Below, piece by piece: positions 1-11,289 of a DNA stretch of 64,000 nt; the first letter of the stretch is position 1; each line of letters starts with the position of its first letter. This stretch comes from Cepaea nemoralis (taxonomy: Eukaryota; Mollusca; Gastropoda; Stylommatophora; Helicidae), in assembly GCA_014155875.1 (NCBI GenBank), contig JACEFZ010018156.1, forward strand, positions 806,001 through 870,000, read 5' to 3'. A model generated the notes under the pieces. That model ran no database searches. It saw only the letters and a program-made list of their open reading frames with translations, and had not been told where the DNA came from. Made by a program: the position numbers and the translations under genes.

Positions 1-536
1 GTATCTGGGTATCCCCATCTTTCTGAATGGCTATTAAAGTCTCCGACAATAATGCAATTCGTGTCAGTTATTTTCATGTTTGAGAGTGTAAGATCCTTAT
101 CTGCCGGGCTATACAGATTGTAAATTCTTATTTTCATGTCCTTTATCATTATATCAACACCTATAATTTCTGTTTGGTTGTCAGAGATCACAGATACTTC
201 GCTGCAAGGTATTGTATTTCGTGTAAGTATTAGAACTCCTCCTTTGTGTCCTTGGCGGTCGAAACGTGTCTCTTGAATGCATGCCACATCTATTCTATCT
301 TTATGAAGACGCTGTGTCAGGGAGACTTTCTTGTTATAAACTCCTTCGGCATTCCACTGTAGTATGTTGAGTGTCCGGGGTGTTTGGTCAATAGCTCTTA
401 ACCTACTCCTCTGTGCCTTGACTCCACAGCACAGGGGAAGGTGACCACTAGTAGTCATGGGTGGACCCCCTCGAGGTAGGGGGCCCGGCACTATCACCGC
501 CTGATGGGACTTCACGGGATTAGCACTATAACGATG
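1..536 (-). mobile_element. LINE-A 5' fragment (endonuclease part), cut by window start
   Basis: Read on the minus strand, this is a close copy of 3111-3690 of the long LINE-A at 2827-7869. It covers the leader and the first half of the apurinic-like endonuclease domain (the region with the QWNAEG and QETH motifs). It opens at about 536 with the same ATCGTTAT start of similarity and runs off the window edge. No continuous reading frame is kept. It lies in the opposite orientation to LINE-A copy 1, about 2.3 kb away. Confidence 0.85.
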
Positions 537-539
537 ATC

Positions 540-1172
540 TATATAATATTTTAGTTCGTAATGTTTAATAGTTTCTATTATATCACCTAATAATTTTGTA
601 AAACATTTTTTTTTTAAATGCCCAGCCGGGAACAGAACCCGTCAGGTGGAATGCTTACGACTATGCTAGCGAGGACACAATGATTGTTCCACAAAGATTT
701 TTATATAGTAAAGCCGCCATTTTGGGTTTCATGATCGTAACATCTTTGTCTGTTTTTCAACCACAATTAAAGCAAGTTTAGTGATGAAACTTTCCAAATT
801 TCTGAAAAATTTGATGCAGAATTCAAAGATCCATTTACAATTGATGGTTTTCTATTGAAAGCGGCAGAAAAAAAAATTTATTACGGTTCAGCGTGCCATT
901 TCCATTTTTCTCCGCTTGCGAGGTTGCCTCAACCAAACGGGTCATAGGCGGATTATGAAAACTGACTTCAAAAATATGTTCCGTCATGTTAATTGATTAA
1001 AACAATAGTACAAGTATACAAATAAATGATTAATAATCTTTAAACGTGTGTTCTCTTTAACTTTAGTAGGTCAAATTGCATGTTTTGAGTGTTGAAAAAA
1101 AAACTTGCTCTTAAACCATGTTATGATGTTATGTTGTTACTTTTAAAATAAAAAGAACTTTCTATAAGTCAG
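540..1172. other. AT-rich intergenic stretch with a possible tRNA-like scrap
   Basis: No gene is seen. On the minus strand 620-685 has a box-B-like GGGTTCTGTTCCC and a tRNA-like layout, and may be an old SINE head or tRNA pseudogene. The rest is AT-rich and unassigned. Confidence 0.35.
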
Positions 1173-2010
1173 GTGTGTGATCTAGAGACCATCAATCGTG
1201 AAAGAGAGTGGTTTGAAGTTCCGGATGACATGACGGACTGGCACAATGTAATAATAACACTGGGTCGTGAGTGCAGAGAATGGGCAGCGGGCCGCACTGA
1301 GTTTGAAGTGCAACAGCTGATCCAGAGCAACACACATCAAGGTGACATAGTCATCTACACCGATGGGTCAGTGGTGAGAAACAGACGTAGTGGCTGGGGC
1401 TTTATTGCAAAGGCTAATGGGCGAGTCTTGAAAAAGGAGAGCCTGGCATATGAGACTACGACCTCCAGCATGAGAATGGAGGTGGAGGCAGTAACAGCGG
1501 CATTCCTGTGGCTAGAGGAGACTACTGCAACACACGTTGTGTTCATTACGGATTCAAAGAATATGCTTAGCAAGGTGGAGAAAGGAATGTTTCGTGTGGA
1601 ATGGCTCTCGTCGCTTCAGAGGTCACAGATTGTGAGAATTGTATGGATATTTTGCCCTGGCCATGCGGGTGTACGGGGGAATGAACAGGCTGATAGGCTA
1701 GCAGGGAATGCACCTCTTGGCGGTATCTTGCCTATGGACAAGGGGGAGGTGGTCGCGCGCTTGTGGGACCAGGTGGAGAAGGCGGAGGAACAGATTGAGA
1801 ACCCATATGTGGAAAGAATGAGATTGCGGGGGATTGGCAGGGGTTCTGGAAGAATCTCAAAACTGAGAGGGAAGACCAGGAGAACATTTAATCAGATAGC
1901 GGTGGGAACGATTAGTAGTATACTCTTCACTGGCTGTTGAATGAGGGGACTGAGCACATATGGGAATGTCTTGAGTGCAGTGATGGCGGTTCTTGACTCA
2001 ACTTTTAAAA
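1173..2010 (+). pseudogene. LINE 3' fragment with RNase H domain (LINE-C)
   Basis: The 255-codon frame carries an RNase H fold: YTDGS (first Asp), a Glu in the MEVEAV segment, FITDSKN (Asp), and CPGHAGVRGNEQADRL (His/Asp). This arrangement is typical of the C-terminus of I-group non-LTR retrotransposons. Past the stop at 1938 the frame decays, but words like those of the other LINE-C tails (ECLEC.DGGS) remain to about 2000. The same tail recurs on the minus strand at 13128-13375 and 56655-56722. Reverse transcriptase and endonuclease are missing, so this is a 5'-truncated copy. The exact clade is not determined. Confidence 0.8.
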
Positions 2011-2410
2011 TAAAAATAAAAATTTGTGAAAGTGTGTGGTGGTTACTGTGAAAATACTACTCATTCATAATTTCTTAGAATATATGGTGTAACAGCCACG
2101 ATACTAATAAAAAATACACACAGGCATGATAATGTTTCATACAGAAAAATTTTCAACATGGTAGGTTTCATACTAAATTACTAATAAATTAAAGGTAGCT
2201 ATTATCGATAAATCATAAGTAAACAAATTTGTGTAGTATATTTGACCATATAACATATCCATGAAACATCCATCAGCAATTATTGTTAATAAAAATAAAT
2301 GCCCACCTCAGATTTATTTTCAGCAAGACTGACTTAAAGAGAATTAAACAATCAACTAAGGAATTCCGTGGTCACGATGTATGTAGCCCCACATGGGAAA
2401 TACAAGACAA
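2011..2410. other. AT-rich spacer, nothing recognised
   Basis: Low-complexity AT-rich DNA between the LINE-C fragment and the hAT left end. No ORF or repeat is assigned, but its last 8 bases (CATAAATG, 2411-2418) are the hAT target duplication. Confidence 0.4.
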
Positions 2411-2418
2411 CATAAATG

Positions 2419-2429
2419 CAGGGTTGCCA
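2419..2429 (+). repeat. hAT left terminal inverted repeat
   Basis: CAGGGTTGCCA, preceded by the 8-bp duplication CATAAATG. It pairs with 15739-15749. Confidence 0.9.
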
Positions 2430-2560
2430 CTTTTTTGACCAAAAATATCTAGAAACGGCCCAAACAACATCCATAAATATCTAGATTTCGTTGGAAAGTA
2501 TCTAGGGAAAATATCCAGATTGAGAAAGTAAGAAATTACATATGTATTGATGTGACTACC

Positions 2561-2798
2561 GGTCTCCCTGGCGAAGGCTTTAACGGCTTTCGCCGTAACC
2601 CTGTATATTCTCGTGAGTAACGCAGCTGCGCCCGAACCGGCAGCTGTTCGAGCCACGTTGGTAACTTACGGGGGTATGTGAGCCGGTCGCTCAGAAAGCA
2701 GTGGCAAACTACTGAGCGTAATCTTCCTAGTACACCAACAGCAGCTGAAAAATGCTGACGTTGACTGTAACGTCCTGTAAGGGATATGAAAAAAAATT
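2561..2798 (+). mobile_element. SINE2 copy with near-perfect target duplication
   Basis: It begins with GGTCTCCCTGG, has a conserved core (CTCAGAAAGCAGTGGCAAAC then TACTGAGCGTAAT) and ends with GTCCTGTAAGGGATATG plus an A-run. Flanks are ATGTGACTACC (2550-2560) and ATGTGACTTACC (2799-2810), a target duplication with one indel. The same family occurs at 43206-43451 and, on the minus strand, at 30560-30750. It is inserted in the hAT 3' non-coding part. Confidence 0.8.
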
Positions 2799-3089
2799 AT
2801 GTGACTTACCATATAGAATCATGTCCCCCCTCTGCTGTGTGTCCACCGTGACGAGGTAGAGGGACTCAATGACCCCAAGAGCTATGCCGACAGTAGCACA
2901 GCTACTGGTAGGGTCACCCATGTCGGACAGGTCAAGGGAGAGGGACCAGACCAAGTGACACACAAACCTGCTGCCTTGTAGGTAGACTGGGGACAGTCAA
3001 AGGCAAAGGAAAGCACCCCAAAAAATGCTTGTCGACATCGGATGCACTGAGCCACAGGCTTAACAAAGTAGTGCATCGTAACTTAATTC

Positions 3090-6000
3090 ATGATGTCACA
3101 AATCAAAATTAATCGTTATGGTGCTAATCCCGCTAAGTCCCATCAGGCGGTGATAGTGCCGGGCCCCCTGCCTCGAGGGGGTTCACCCATGACTACTGGT
3201 GGTCACCTTCCCCTGTGCTGTGGAGTCAGGGCACAGAAGAGTAGGTTAAGAGCTATTGACCAAATACCCCCCTGGACACTCAACATACTACAGTGGAATG
3301 CCGAAGGAGTTTATAACAAGAAAGTCTCCCTAACACAGCGTCTTCATAAAGATAGAATAGATGTGGCATGCATTCAAGAGACACACCTCAACGCCAATCG
3401 CAAATTCTCAGTCAGAGGATATCAGGCCACACGTTTCGACCGCGAAGGACACAAAGGAGGAGTTCTAATACTTACACGAAATACAATACCTTGCAGCGAA
3501 GTATCTGTGATCTCTGACAACCAAACGGAAATTATAGGTGTTGATATAATGATAAAGGACGTGAAAATAAGAATCTACAATCTGTATAGCCCAGCAGATA
3601 AGGACCTTACACTCTCAAACATGAAAATAACTGACACAAACTGCATTATTGTCGGAGACTTTAATAGCCGTTCAGAAAGATGGGGATACCCAGATACTGA
3701 CAAAAGAGGAGATGAAGTGGAGGACTGGGAAATAGACTCAAATCTCCATCTACTTAACAAAGCGGATGACACACCGAGCTTCTACTCCAGAAGATGGATT
3801 ACCACTTCTACTCCAGACTTAGCTTTCTGCACAGGAGACATCCTCCACAAAATCGACCGCCATGTGCTGGACCAATTAGCAGGTAGTGACCACAGACCAA
3901 TCAAGCTTGTAATGAATATGGAGTATGTTCCACAGGAGCAAAAGCCCTTTGCCCCGCTGGAATTACAAACGAGCAGATTGGGACAGATTTGCCATACTAA
4001 CAGACAAATATTGTGAAAACATAAATACACGATATGGCAACATGAAGCAAATGGTGGAAAGTCTAAACAGAGCGATAATACAGGCAGCCACTGAGTCTAT
4101 TCCAAGAGGAGCGAGGAAAAATTACAAACCATACTGGACTGAAGAACTACAAAGTTTGGAGGACAAAGTTGAAGATGCCAGGAAGACAGCAGAGAGAGAA
4201 CAAACAACTGAAGCGAACATCTCTCTCAAAGCCATCTCAGCAAAATATAAAAGAACAGTAAATCAAACAACAAGAGATTGTTGGAGGGAAAAAACAGAAA
4301 ACCTGAATTTTGACAGGGATGGAAACAAACTATGGAAACTAGTGAAAGCCATGAACAATGAAGGACCTAGAAACAAACAAATAACAATTAAACAAGGAAA
4401 TGCCTTGCTTACAGGAAAAAAGGCTGCAAATGCACTAATGGAACACTATGCAAATGCAAACCACATTGATATTACAACCGAACAGAAGAAAGCAATCAAA
4501 GACAAACAGATACATCATAGAAATACAGAGACAGCAGCAGAATATATGATGGCAAATCTAACAATGGAAGAAATGGAACAGGCAATGAATACCCTAAAAA
4601 AGAAGAAATCACCAGGAAAGGATGGAATCACAAATGAAATGCTAATAGGACTAGGCACCAAGGCAAAGAAGAAACTACTAGCAGTCCTAAATAACAGCTG
4701 GAAGAGAGGAATAGTCCCACAGGCATGGAAGGAAGCTATACTAATACCAGTCCCAAAGAAAGGAAAAGACCTGGAAGAACCAAATGGCTATCGACCTATC
4801 AGTCTACTTAGCTGTGTAGGAAAATTAATGGAACGCATTATCAATGGCAGGCTAACATGGCATCTGGAAGAAAACAAACTCTTAACACCACACCAAGCAG
4901 GATTCAGAAAGTACAGATCCACTGAAGATCAAATAACCTATATAGCTCAGGAAATAGAGGATGCCTTCCAAGAGAAAAAGCACACACTAGCAGTCTGGAT
5001 AGATTTAGAAAAAGCATTTGATAAAGTATGGAAGGAAGGACTGAAAGTAAAACTGCAAAAAATGCATGTTTGTGGAAAATGTATAAATGGATCAGCCACT
5101 ACCTTGAGAACAGAACTGCCAGGACAAAAGTACAAGGACAAACAAGCAAAATGATGCTGTTGGAGCAAGGTGTCCCCCAAGGAGGAGTTCTTTCACCAAC
5201 ATTATTCCTAGCATATATAAATGACATCACAGAAAATTTTCCAGCCAGAGTACACACATCCTCTTTTGCAGATGACCTAGCCATATGGACATCTGAAGAA
5301 TATATTAGTACAGCTAACAGCAGAATACAGCAAGCCTTATTAGCTCTAGAGGACTGGTCAAAATCATGGCTAGTGAAGATAAGTGAGGAGAAAACAACAT
5401 GCACAGTGTTCTCCCTCTCAAATAAAACTCAGCAACCTAAGCTGGTATTGAATGGAAAAATATTGCGCCATGAAGAAAATCCAAACTATCTAGGAGTCAC
5501 CTTTGATCGTCGCCTGACATGGAAGACACAGGTTGAGAAAAATCGAACAAGAGCAAGGCAGAGAATGGCAATCATGAAAAAGCTTGCTGGTACAACGTGG
5601 GGAGCAGATGAGAAAGTTCTCAAGAAGTTATATACTGGACGGGTGAGGCCAGTACTGGAATATGGCATTGCAGCTTGGGCAACAGCAGCTAAGTCAAACT
5701 TTAACAAAATAAGTAGAGTCCAAAACCAAGGAATGCGAATCATAACTGGAAGCCTGAAGACAACGCCTATTAATGAACTAGAAAAGATCACTTGTTTACA
5801 ACCAATGCAGGACAGAAGAGATAGCAGAGCCCAGCAACAAGCAGAAAAATTTAGAAGATTGACAGACCACCCTATGTATAACAGGTTTAATGGTTTTGGA
5901 AAAGGAAGACTGAAGCGTAGCAACTTTGTAGAAACTGCAAAACGAAAGATTAGGGCAGATCCCATACTTAACATATCAACAGTCAAGCCCATTTACAATG

Positions 6001-6944
6001 CACACAACTTCCCAGCTTGGAGACAGCAGCAACTGCCTGAGATGATAGAAAACATTCCTGGTATTGAGAAAAAGAACACTCAGAATGAAACCGAAAGAAG
6101 AAAAATAACCCTCAACTACATAAAAGAACATTACCCAAGCAGCAATTGGACCCATGCATATACAGATGGATCAGCCAAAGATTCAATTAAAAATGGAGGA
6201 GGAGGAATTCTCCTTAATTTAAAAAATGGAGTGATAAAAACACAGTCAGTGGCAACTGGAAAATTTTCAAGTAACTTCAAAGCGGAGGTAGAGGCTTTGA
6301 AAACTGCAGCAGAAATGCTCTTGATGGAGGAAAATAAAGAGAAGCAAATAGCTATCTTCACAGATGCAAAGTCAGCTGTCTCAATACTGAAGAGCAAAAA
6401 CAGCATAGAACTAGCTGACCTAAGAGCAGCACTCCATGGTCTATGCCAGAAATCCAAAAAAGTTGTAATACAGTGGATCCCATCACATTGCAGTATACCT
6501 GGAAATGAAGAGGCTGACAGACTAGCAAAAGAGGGTGGACGATTACCACAGCCTGACATAGACATAACCTATAATGAGGCAAAAAGGTTTATAAATAGCA
6601 CTTATAGAACCAAATGAGAATCAGAGCATCCAGGCCACGTGAAGGATGATGCATATTACAAACTCGACCGAAGAGAACAAGTAGCAATCTTCAGACTCCG
6701 CACAGGACATAACAGGCTGAAACACCACTTGTTCAATAAACTAAAGATAGGAGATACCGATGAATGTAATTGTGGAACTGGTAAAATGACAGCTAAACAT
6801 TTGCTGCAGGAGTGCCCAATATATGCAGAACAGAGAAAGATATTTTGGCCCACGCCTGCTTCATTTGAGGACAAGCTCTATGGAGATATCAACAAGCTCA
6901 AGTTGACTACAGCTTACTTTAACTACATTCAGGTTGACATCTAA
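3090..6944 (+). pseudogene. LINE-A polyprotein (endonuclease-RT-RNase H), three lesions
   Basis: The endonuclease shows QWNAEG, QETH, VGDFNSR and GSDHRPI. The reverse transcriptase shows YRPISLLS, HQAGFRKYRSTEDQ, WIDLEKAFDKVW, GVPQGGVLSPTLF and the catalytic FADD. RNase H shows YTDGS, EVEAL, FTDAKSAVS and GNEEADRLAKEG. A C-rich end (CNCGTGKMTAKHLLQECP) follows. Three breaks are visible by comparison with copies 3 and 4: an extra C near 3950, a lost A near 5075 that restores the frame, and a TGG-to-TGA stop at 6615-6617 after which the same frame runs to 6944. Few lesions suggest a fairly young insertion. The ATG at 3090 is the first in frame and a later start is possible. Confidence 0.88.
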
Positions 6945-7497
6945 AGGTGCATGAAGATGTATTTAGACTGCCACACTTCATACCACAGGTATGTCGGTTA
7001 CAAAAGCGTCCCAGAGGCATGAAATGGAATATTGCTTGGATAGCACATCCATTACGTGGAAAGTCCGAATCGAAAGCTCACTGTGTGGGCTTCATAAAAG
7101 GTGGAAAAAGTGTCCTAGTGGCACGAAATGGAATAATGCTTGGATAGCAAATCCATTATGTGGAAAGTCTTAATCGAAAGCTCACTGTGTGGATGTCATC
7201 TGCAGACTGCATTCTTCTGGTTTCCGGAGGAACAGCCTATGGTGAACGGAAGGCCCAATATACGGAAGTGAGGCTAAGCAGCCATGTGCAGGACGTGACG
7301 ATTCCTTGGGTGAGCCCAGTACCAGAGCGCTGTGTGATGGCTCTGCAAGTATGGAAGCCTCCTTGGATGGCGGGGAATGCCCATGGTCTGCCCCTACCTT
7401 CCCTTGAGGGTTGACCAGGATGTCTTTGGCTGTTCTATATGGGCCAGCTAGGATGGGGGATAACACCACAACAGTGAGATTCAAACGTCCTAAGAAA
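6945..7497 (+). other. LINE-A 3' untranslated region
   Basis: Non-coding, shared almost base for base with 8205-8758 of the second partial copy and in part with 53955-54108 of copy 3. It contains a short internal duplication of the type GTGTGGGCTTCATAAAAGG / TGTGTGGATGTCATC. No ORF of its own is credible. Confidence 0.75.
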
Positions 7498-7627
7498 CCC
7501 CCGGGAAGGTTAACCCGGTCAACAAATGCCCGCAGAAGTCGGATGTGTCGGCCTAACGGCGCAAGAACGCAGCTCTGCTGTAAACAGGCACAACGCAGTC
7601 ACATCCGAAAAAAAAATCGGATGAACG
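7498..7627 (+). repeat. GAA-tailed short element, copy at LINE-A 3' end
   Basis: About 130 bp from CCGGGAAGGTTAACCCGG to GGATGAACGCA. Near its end is a stem-loop, CATCCGA with an A-rich loop and TCGGATG, directly followed by (GAA)n. The same unit is found alone at 27555-27694, 35261-35402, 42833-42977, 47213-47351 and 52645-52786. Here it forms the natural 3' end of LINE-A. Confidence 0.8.
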
Positions 7628-7869
7628 CAGAAGAAGAAGAAGAAGAAGAAGAAGAAGAAGAAGAAGAAGAAGAAGAAGAAGAAGAAGAAGAAGAAGAAGA
7701 AGAAGAAGAAGAAGAAGAAGAAGAAGAAGAAGAAGAAGAAGAAGAAAAAAAAGAAGAAGAAGAAGAAGAAGAAGAAGAAGAAGAAGAAGAAGAAGAAGAA
7801 GAAGAAGAAGAAGAAGAAGAAGAAGAAGAAGAAGAAGAAGAAGAAGAAGAAGAAGAAGAAGAAGAAGAA
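7628..7869 (+). repeat. (GAA)n tract, about 80 units
   Basis: Almost pure GAA/AAG repeat, interrupted only by an A-run near 7743-7752. It is the retrotransposon tail, much expanded. The long Glu, Phe and Leu open frames over it are artefacts of the triplet. Confidence 0.97.
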
Positions 7870-8911
7870 CCAAATGGGAATCAGAGCATCAAGGCCATCA
7901 GAAGGATGATGCATATTACAAACTCGACCGAAGAGAACAAGTAGCAATCTTCAGACTCCGCACAGGACATAACAGGCTGAAATACCACTTGTTCAATAAA
8001 CTAAAGACAGGAGATAACGATGAATGTAATTGTGGAACTGGTAAAATGACAGCTAGACATTTGCTGCAGGAGTGCCCAATATATGCAGAACAGAGAAAGA
8101 TATTTTGGCCCACACCTGCTTCATTTGAGGACAAGCTCTATGGAGATATCAACAAGCTCAAGTTGACCGCAGCTTACTTTAACTACATACTGGTTAACAT
8201 TTAAAGGTGTATGAAGAAGTATTCAGACTGCCACACTTCATACCACAGGTATGTCGATTACAAAAGCCTCCCAGAGGCATGAAGTGGAATATTGCTTGGA
8301 TAGCAAATCCATTACGTGGAAAGTCCAAATCAAAAGCCCACTGTGTGGGCTTCATAAAAGGTGGAAAAAGTGTCCTATTGGCAATAAATGGAATATTGCT
8401 AGGATAGCAAATCCATTACGCGGAAAGTCCGAATCGAAAGCTCACTGTGTGGATGTCATCTGCAGACTGCTTTCTTCTGGTTTCCGGAAGAACAGCCTAT
8501 GGTGAACGGAAGGCCCAATATACGGAAGTGAGGCTAAGCAGCCATGTGCAGGACGTGACGATTCCTTGGGTGAGCCCAGTACCAGAGCGCTGTGTGTTGG
8601 TTCTGCAATTATGGAAGCATCCTTGGATGGCGGGGAATGCCCATGGTCTGCCCCTGCCTTCCCTTGAGGGCTGACCAGGATGTCTTTGGCTGTTCTACAT
8701 GGGCCAGCTAGGATTGGAGATAACACCACAACAGTGAGATTCAAACGTCCCAAGAAACCCCCGAGAAGGTTAACCCGGTCAACAAATGCCCGCAGAAGTC
8801 GGATGTGTTTGTCTAACGGCGCAAGAACGCAGCTCTGCTGTAAACAGGCACAACGCAATCACGTCCGAAAAAAAAACTCCGGATGAAAGCAGAAGAGGAA
8901 GAAGAAGAAGA
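7867..8911 (+). mobile_element. LINE-A partial tandem copy (RNase H end to tail)
   Basis: It starts at GAACCAAATGGG, the equivalent of 6605 in copy 1, and repeats the C-terminal coding part (7870-8204), the 3' region, the GAA-tail unit (8759-8880) and a short (GAA)n that ends at the target duplication 8912-8923. It is similar but not identical to copy 1. The joint between the previous tail and this copy lies in a shared GAA. Copies 1 and 2 together sit between one pair of target duplications, so they arrived as one insertion or were duplicated after it. Confidence 0.85.
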
Positions 8912-8923
8912 AGAAGAATCATG

Positions 8924-9838
8924 TCCTCATCTTCACTGATGTATATCTCACAAGATGTACTTAGCTTGGATGATGAATTTGAAGCTTCAGATTCAAAATG
9001 ACTCTGGTATACTTTAGCTGTTCTAATTTCTTTTAATACACGATCAGGGAACTGATAAGTTGAACAGCCAAATCTTATTGTCAAGATAGCATTTAAGAGG
9101 TCAAGTTTTATCCTGTTTCTTAGTTTACATTTTGTATAATTCATAGTACTGAAAACTCTTTCCACATAAGCATTTGAATGGGGTAGTATCATGGCAGACA
9201 TCACACATTCAAAGAGCTCACAGAATGGACTGTTACCTGAGGCATCTTTAAATTGTCTTACTTCATTCCAAAAGGCTTCAGCTTCTGTTTTGTTTCTCCA
9301 GTCAACAAAATGTATTTTGGTTAACTGATATTCTGGTTCCGCCACACTATTATCAGTAGCCCCTAAAAATTTCATAACTTGACAATATTTAGATATGTCC
9401 TTTACTGGCTGAAGTATGTTGTTAACAGAAAAGAGTAAAATATTTTTCAATACATCTAAATTTTCAGGAAGTCTCTGCTTCAATTGCTTGAAAAATGAGA
9501 GAAGAAAATCTTGACAGCGCTTTCTTAAATTGTACTCTTCATTTTTCTGTAAACAGTCCTTTTGTTTTTAAACCATCAATTTTTGATTCGATTTGGTATC
9601 CCATGTGTGGCTTAGGAACCAAATAGCTCTCTATAGTGCAAGTGAACAAGTCAGCTTTAGAAGTTGCCAATATAAATCTTTTACCAATTGAGTGAAATAG
9701 CAAAGTGAGATCGTCAAGTAATTTAACTTTATCAACATTTTGAGATTCAAACAGTCTATTAACTTTTTGCACTTCACTTAAAATGGGTTGTAAAAAGAAA
9801 AGGAATGCTATAGTATGTCCCGCAAAGAATGCCTTCAT
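8924..9838 (-). pseudogene. hAT transposase, C-terminal part
   Basis: Two adjacent frames (8926-9483 and 9539-9838) encode the end of a hAT transposase. The C-terminal dimerisation region is clear: PHSNAYVERVFSTMNYTKCK followed by LRNRIKLDLLNAIL. Upstream it carries an LxPILSEVQKVNRLFES segment typical of this hAT group. At least one frameshift or stop lies near 9484-9540. The 3' end is cut by the LINE-A insertion at 8912. It joins the middle part at 13376-13758, from which it is split by 3.5 kb of insertions. Confidence 0.85.
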
Positions 9839-10091
9839 TCACGATCAATTATCTTGAAAACTGTCTGTTGCATCGTTATGAAATTTTTCCAGCCGTCTTA
9901 TATTTACCCCCACCCAAGGAATATGTCTTTGATAGGTCCAAAAACAACTTAAATCATCGAAAGCGGCGACATTTCTTTGATGTTTTGCTGAAAAACTAGT
10001 GATTTCTCGCTAACAAAGTTATGTTTACAGTAATGAAAGCCCCGCCAATTCAGATGACACACAAGGCGTATCCGGATTCGTATGGGAGTGA
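9839..10091. other. Unassigned DNA inside hAT
   Basis: Sits between the hAT C-terminal part and SINE1. It has no recognisable coding content and probably belongs to another decayed insertion. Confidence 0.3.
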
Positions 10092-10099
10092 GTGCAATG

Positions 10100-10348
10100 A
10101 AAGAAATAGCTTAAAATCGACAGGGTCGGCTGCATTGCACCGGGTTTTTATCCCACATGGCTCAGTTTCTATCCGCAGCGCGGAAAGCGTCGCACAAAGC
10201 GCGAACTCCGTACCTCCAGCGACGACCCTCGGGAGTCTCCGAAAAAATGCACTTGTGAAATGAAGGACGCGGCCCGGAATCGAACATACAACCTTCGGAG
10301 CCCGAGTCAGACGGCTTGACCACTTCACCACGGAGAATCCCGAGAGGG
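10100..10348 (-). mobile_element. SINE1, tRNA-derived, minus strand
   Basis: On the minus strand it starts with a tRNA-like head: a box A region (GTGGTGAAGTGG) and a box B (TTCGATTCCGG) about 35 bp later. A body with CGCTTTGTGCGACGCTTTCC and a distal CCCGGTGCAATG motif follow. The flanking duplication is GTGCAATG (10092-10099 and 10349-10356). Sister copies are at 12253-12501 (+) and 22319-22564 (-). It is not a functional tRNA gene, because it extends about 170 bp past the tRNA-like part and recurs with target duplications. Confidence 0.82.
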
Positions 10349-10957
10349 GTGCAATGTGTAATATTAGTAAAGACAGAGAATTTACAGAGGCATGGGGTAA
10401 ATAATTTGTAAATTGACAGGAAAGTAGAAGGAATATATTTCTTACCTTATTTTTCATTTCCTTCTTGTTTCTTCAGCTGCTGGTTAATAATGTGTACACA
10501 AGTATTCGTGTTAGCTTTTTATATTGAGTTCGTGAAAGCTTCCAAATAGCTGTGCGTTAATGTGCGTATGGAGTGACCAGAAATGATACCGCAATTTAGT
10601 CATCATGTTTCCATTTTTAAGGATCTGTTCAGCTGTCTGTGTAGTTTGTTCACACGTACACATGGGTGACAGACCCGCTTTGAGTCTTCGTGAAAGATTG
10701 TCTACTCTGCTGTTTACCGTTCAGAGACGGAACATGATTACCTGTTTTGCACTATGAAAATAGTTGTCAGTGTCTCTGTAGTGGGCTTTCTTCTTAACGA
10801 CCAAGATGTTGGTCCTCTTTTCATTGAAGTTTATAGATTGATTCGTATGCACGTGTGTTGTCCCCTAATTTGACAACGTGTTTGCTCTCACGTTTCTTGT
10901 TATGCCACAATATGTCAGTTTCCACCGCAATATTACTCTTCTGTTGGTATTCAATGC

Positions 10958-10962
<5 letters not shown>

Positions 10963-11007
<45 letters not shown>
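10963..11007 (+). repeat. (GT)n microsatellite
   Basis: About 22 uninterrupted GT units followed by a T-run. Confidence 0.95.
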
Positions 11008-11011
<4 letters not shown>

Positions 11012-11172
11012 TTCAATACAGTTGTTTGTCACCGCTGAGGGCTTGCGGAATTGAAAATTCATCACTGTGGAATACAAACTGTTGCCATTGACATTATGCT
11101 GATGCTGTAATGTTTAGGGCCTGCAATTCTTCTGAATATTTATAGCAAAATATCCCAGTTGGTGTGCACGTG

Positions 11173-11205
11173 GATTAAGGTCTGCGATCTGCTCAGACCT
11201 TAATC
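11173..11205. repeat. 12-bp perfect inverted repeat, 9-bp loop
   Basis: GATTAAGGTCTG at 11173-11184 pairs with CAGACCTTAATC at 11194-11205. Its role is unknown. It could be an internal or terminal part of the neighbouring DNA transposon relic. Confidence 0.7.
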
Positions 11206-11289
11206 TGTGTCGGACGATTCCAGTAGGTTGATGACTGCTCTCGGTTGCATAAAATTCAATCCATCCTTTCTCCAATAATCCTCTTCCTC

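Larger units (their letters stand above)
2827..7869 (+). mobile_element. LINE-A copy 1: near full-length EN-RT-RNaseH LINE with GAA tail
   Basis: A non-LTR retrotransposon inserted in the hAT. The insertion as a whole (2827-8911) is bounded by a perfect 12-bp duplication AGAATCATGTCC (2815-2826 and 8912-8923), which fixes the 5' end at about 2827. The layout is a leader of about 260 bp, a coding region 3090-6944, a 3' region 6945-7627 and a (GAA)n tail 7628-7869. The domain order endonuclease, reverse transcriptase, RNase H and a simple-repeat tail fits the I group of LINEs. No separate ORF1 is seen. Other copies are at 1-536 (-), 7867-8911, 49694-54110 and 61917-64000. Confidence 0.88.
10357..11285. 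other. Non-coding stretch with GT microsatellite and hairpin
   Basis: No gene is seen. It contains a (GT)n run at 10963-11007 and a perfect 12-bp inverted repeat at 11173-11205. It lies inside the hAT composite. Confidence 0.4.

Noticed and set aside
1173..1940. Cellular RNase H gene
   Set aside because: The same C-terminal tail recurs as truncated LINE ends at 13128 and 56655, and the CPGHAGVRGNEQADRL style is that of LINE RNase H.
7411..7947. Open frames of poly-Glu, poly-Phe and poly-Leu
   Set aside because: They arise from the (GAA)n tail of LINE-A, which has no stop in any frame.
9839..10099. Further hAT coding sequence upstream of the C-terminal part
   Set aside because: No hAT motif is readable here. 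The next hAT piece resumes only at 13376.
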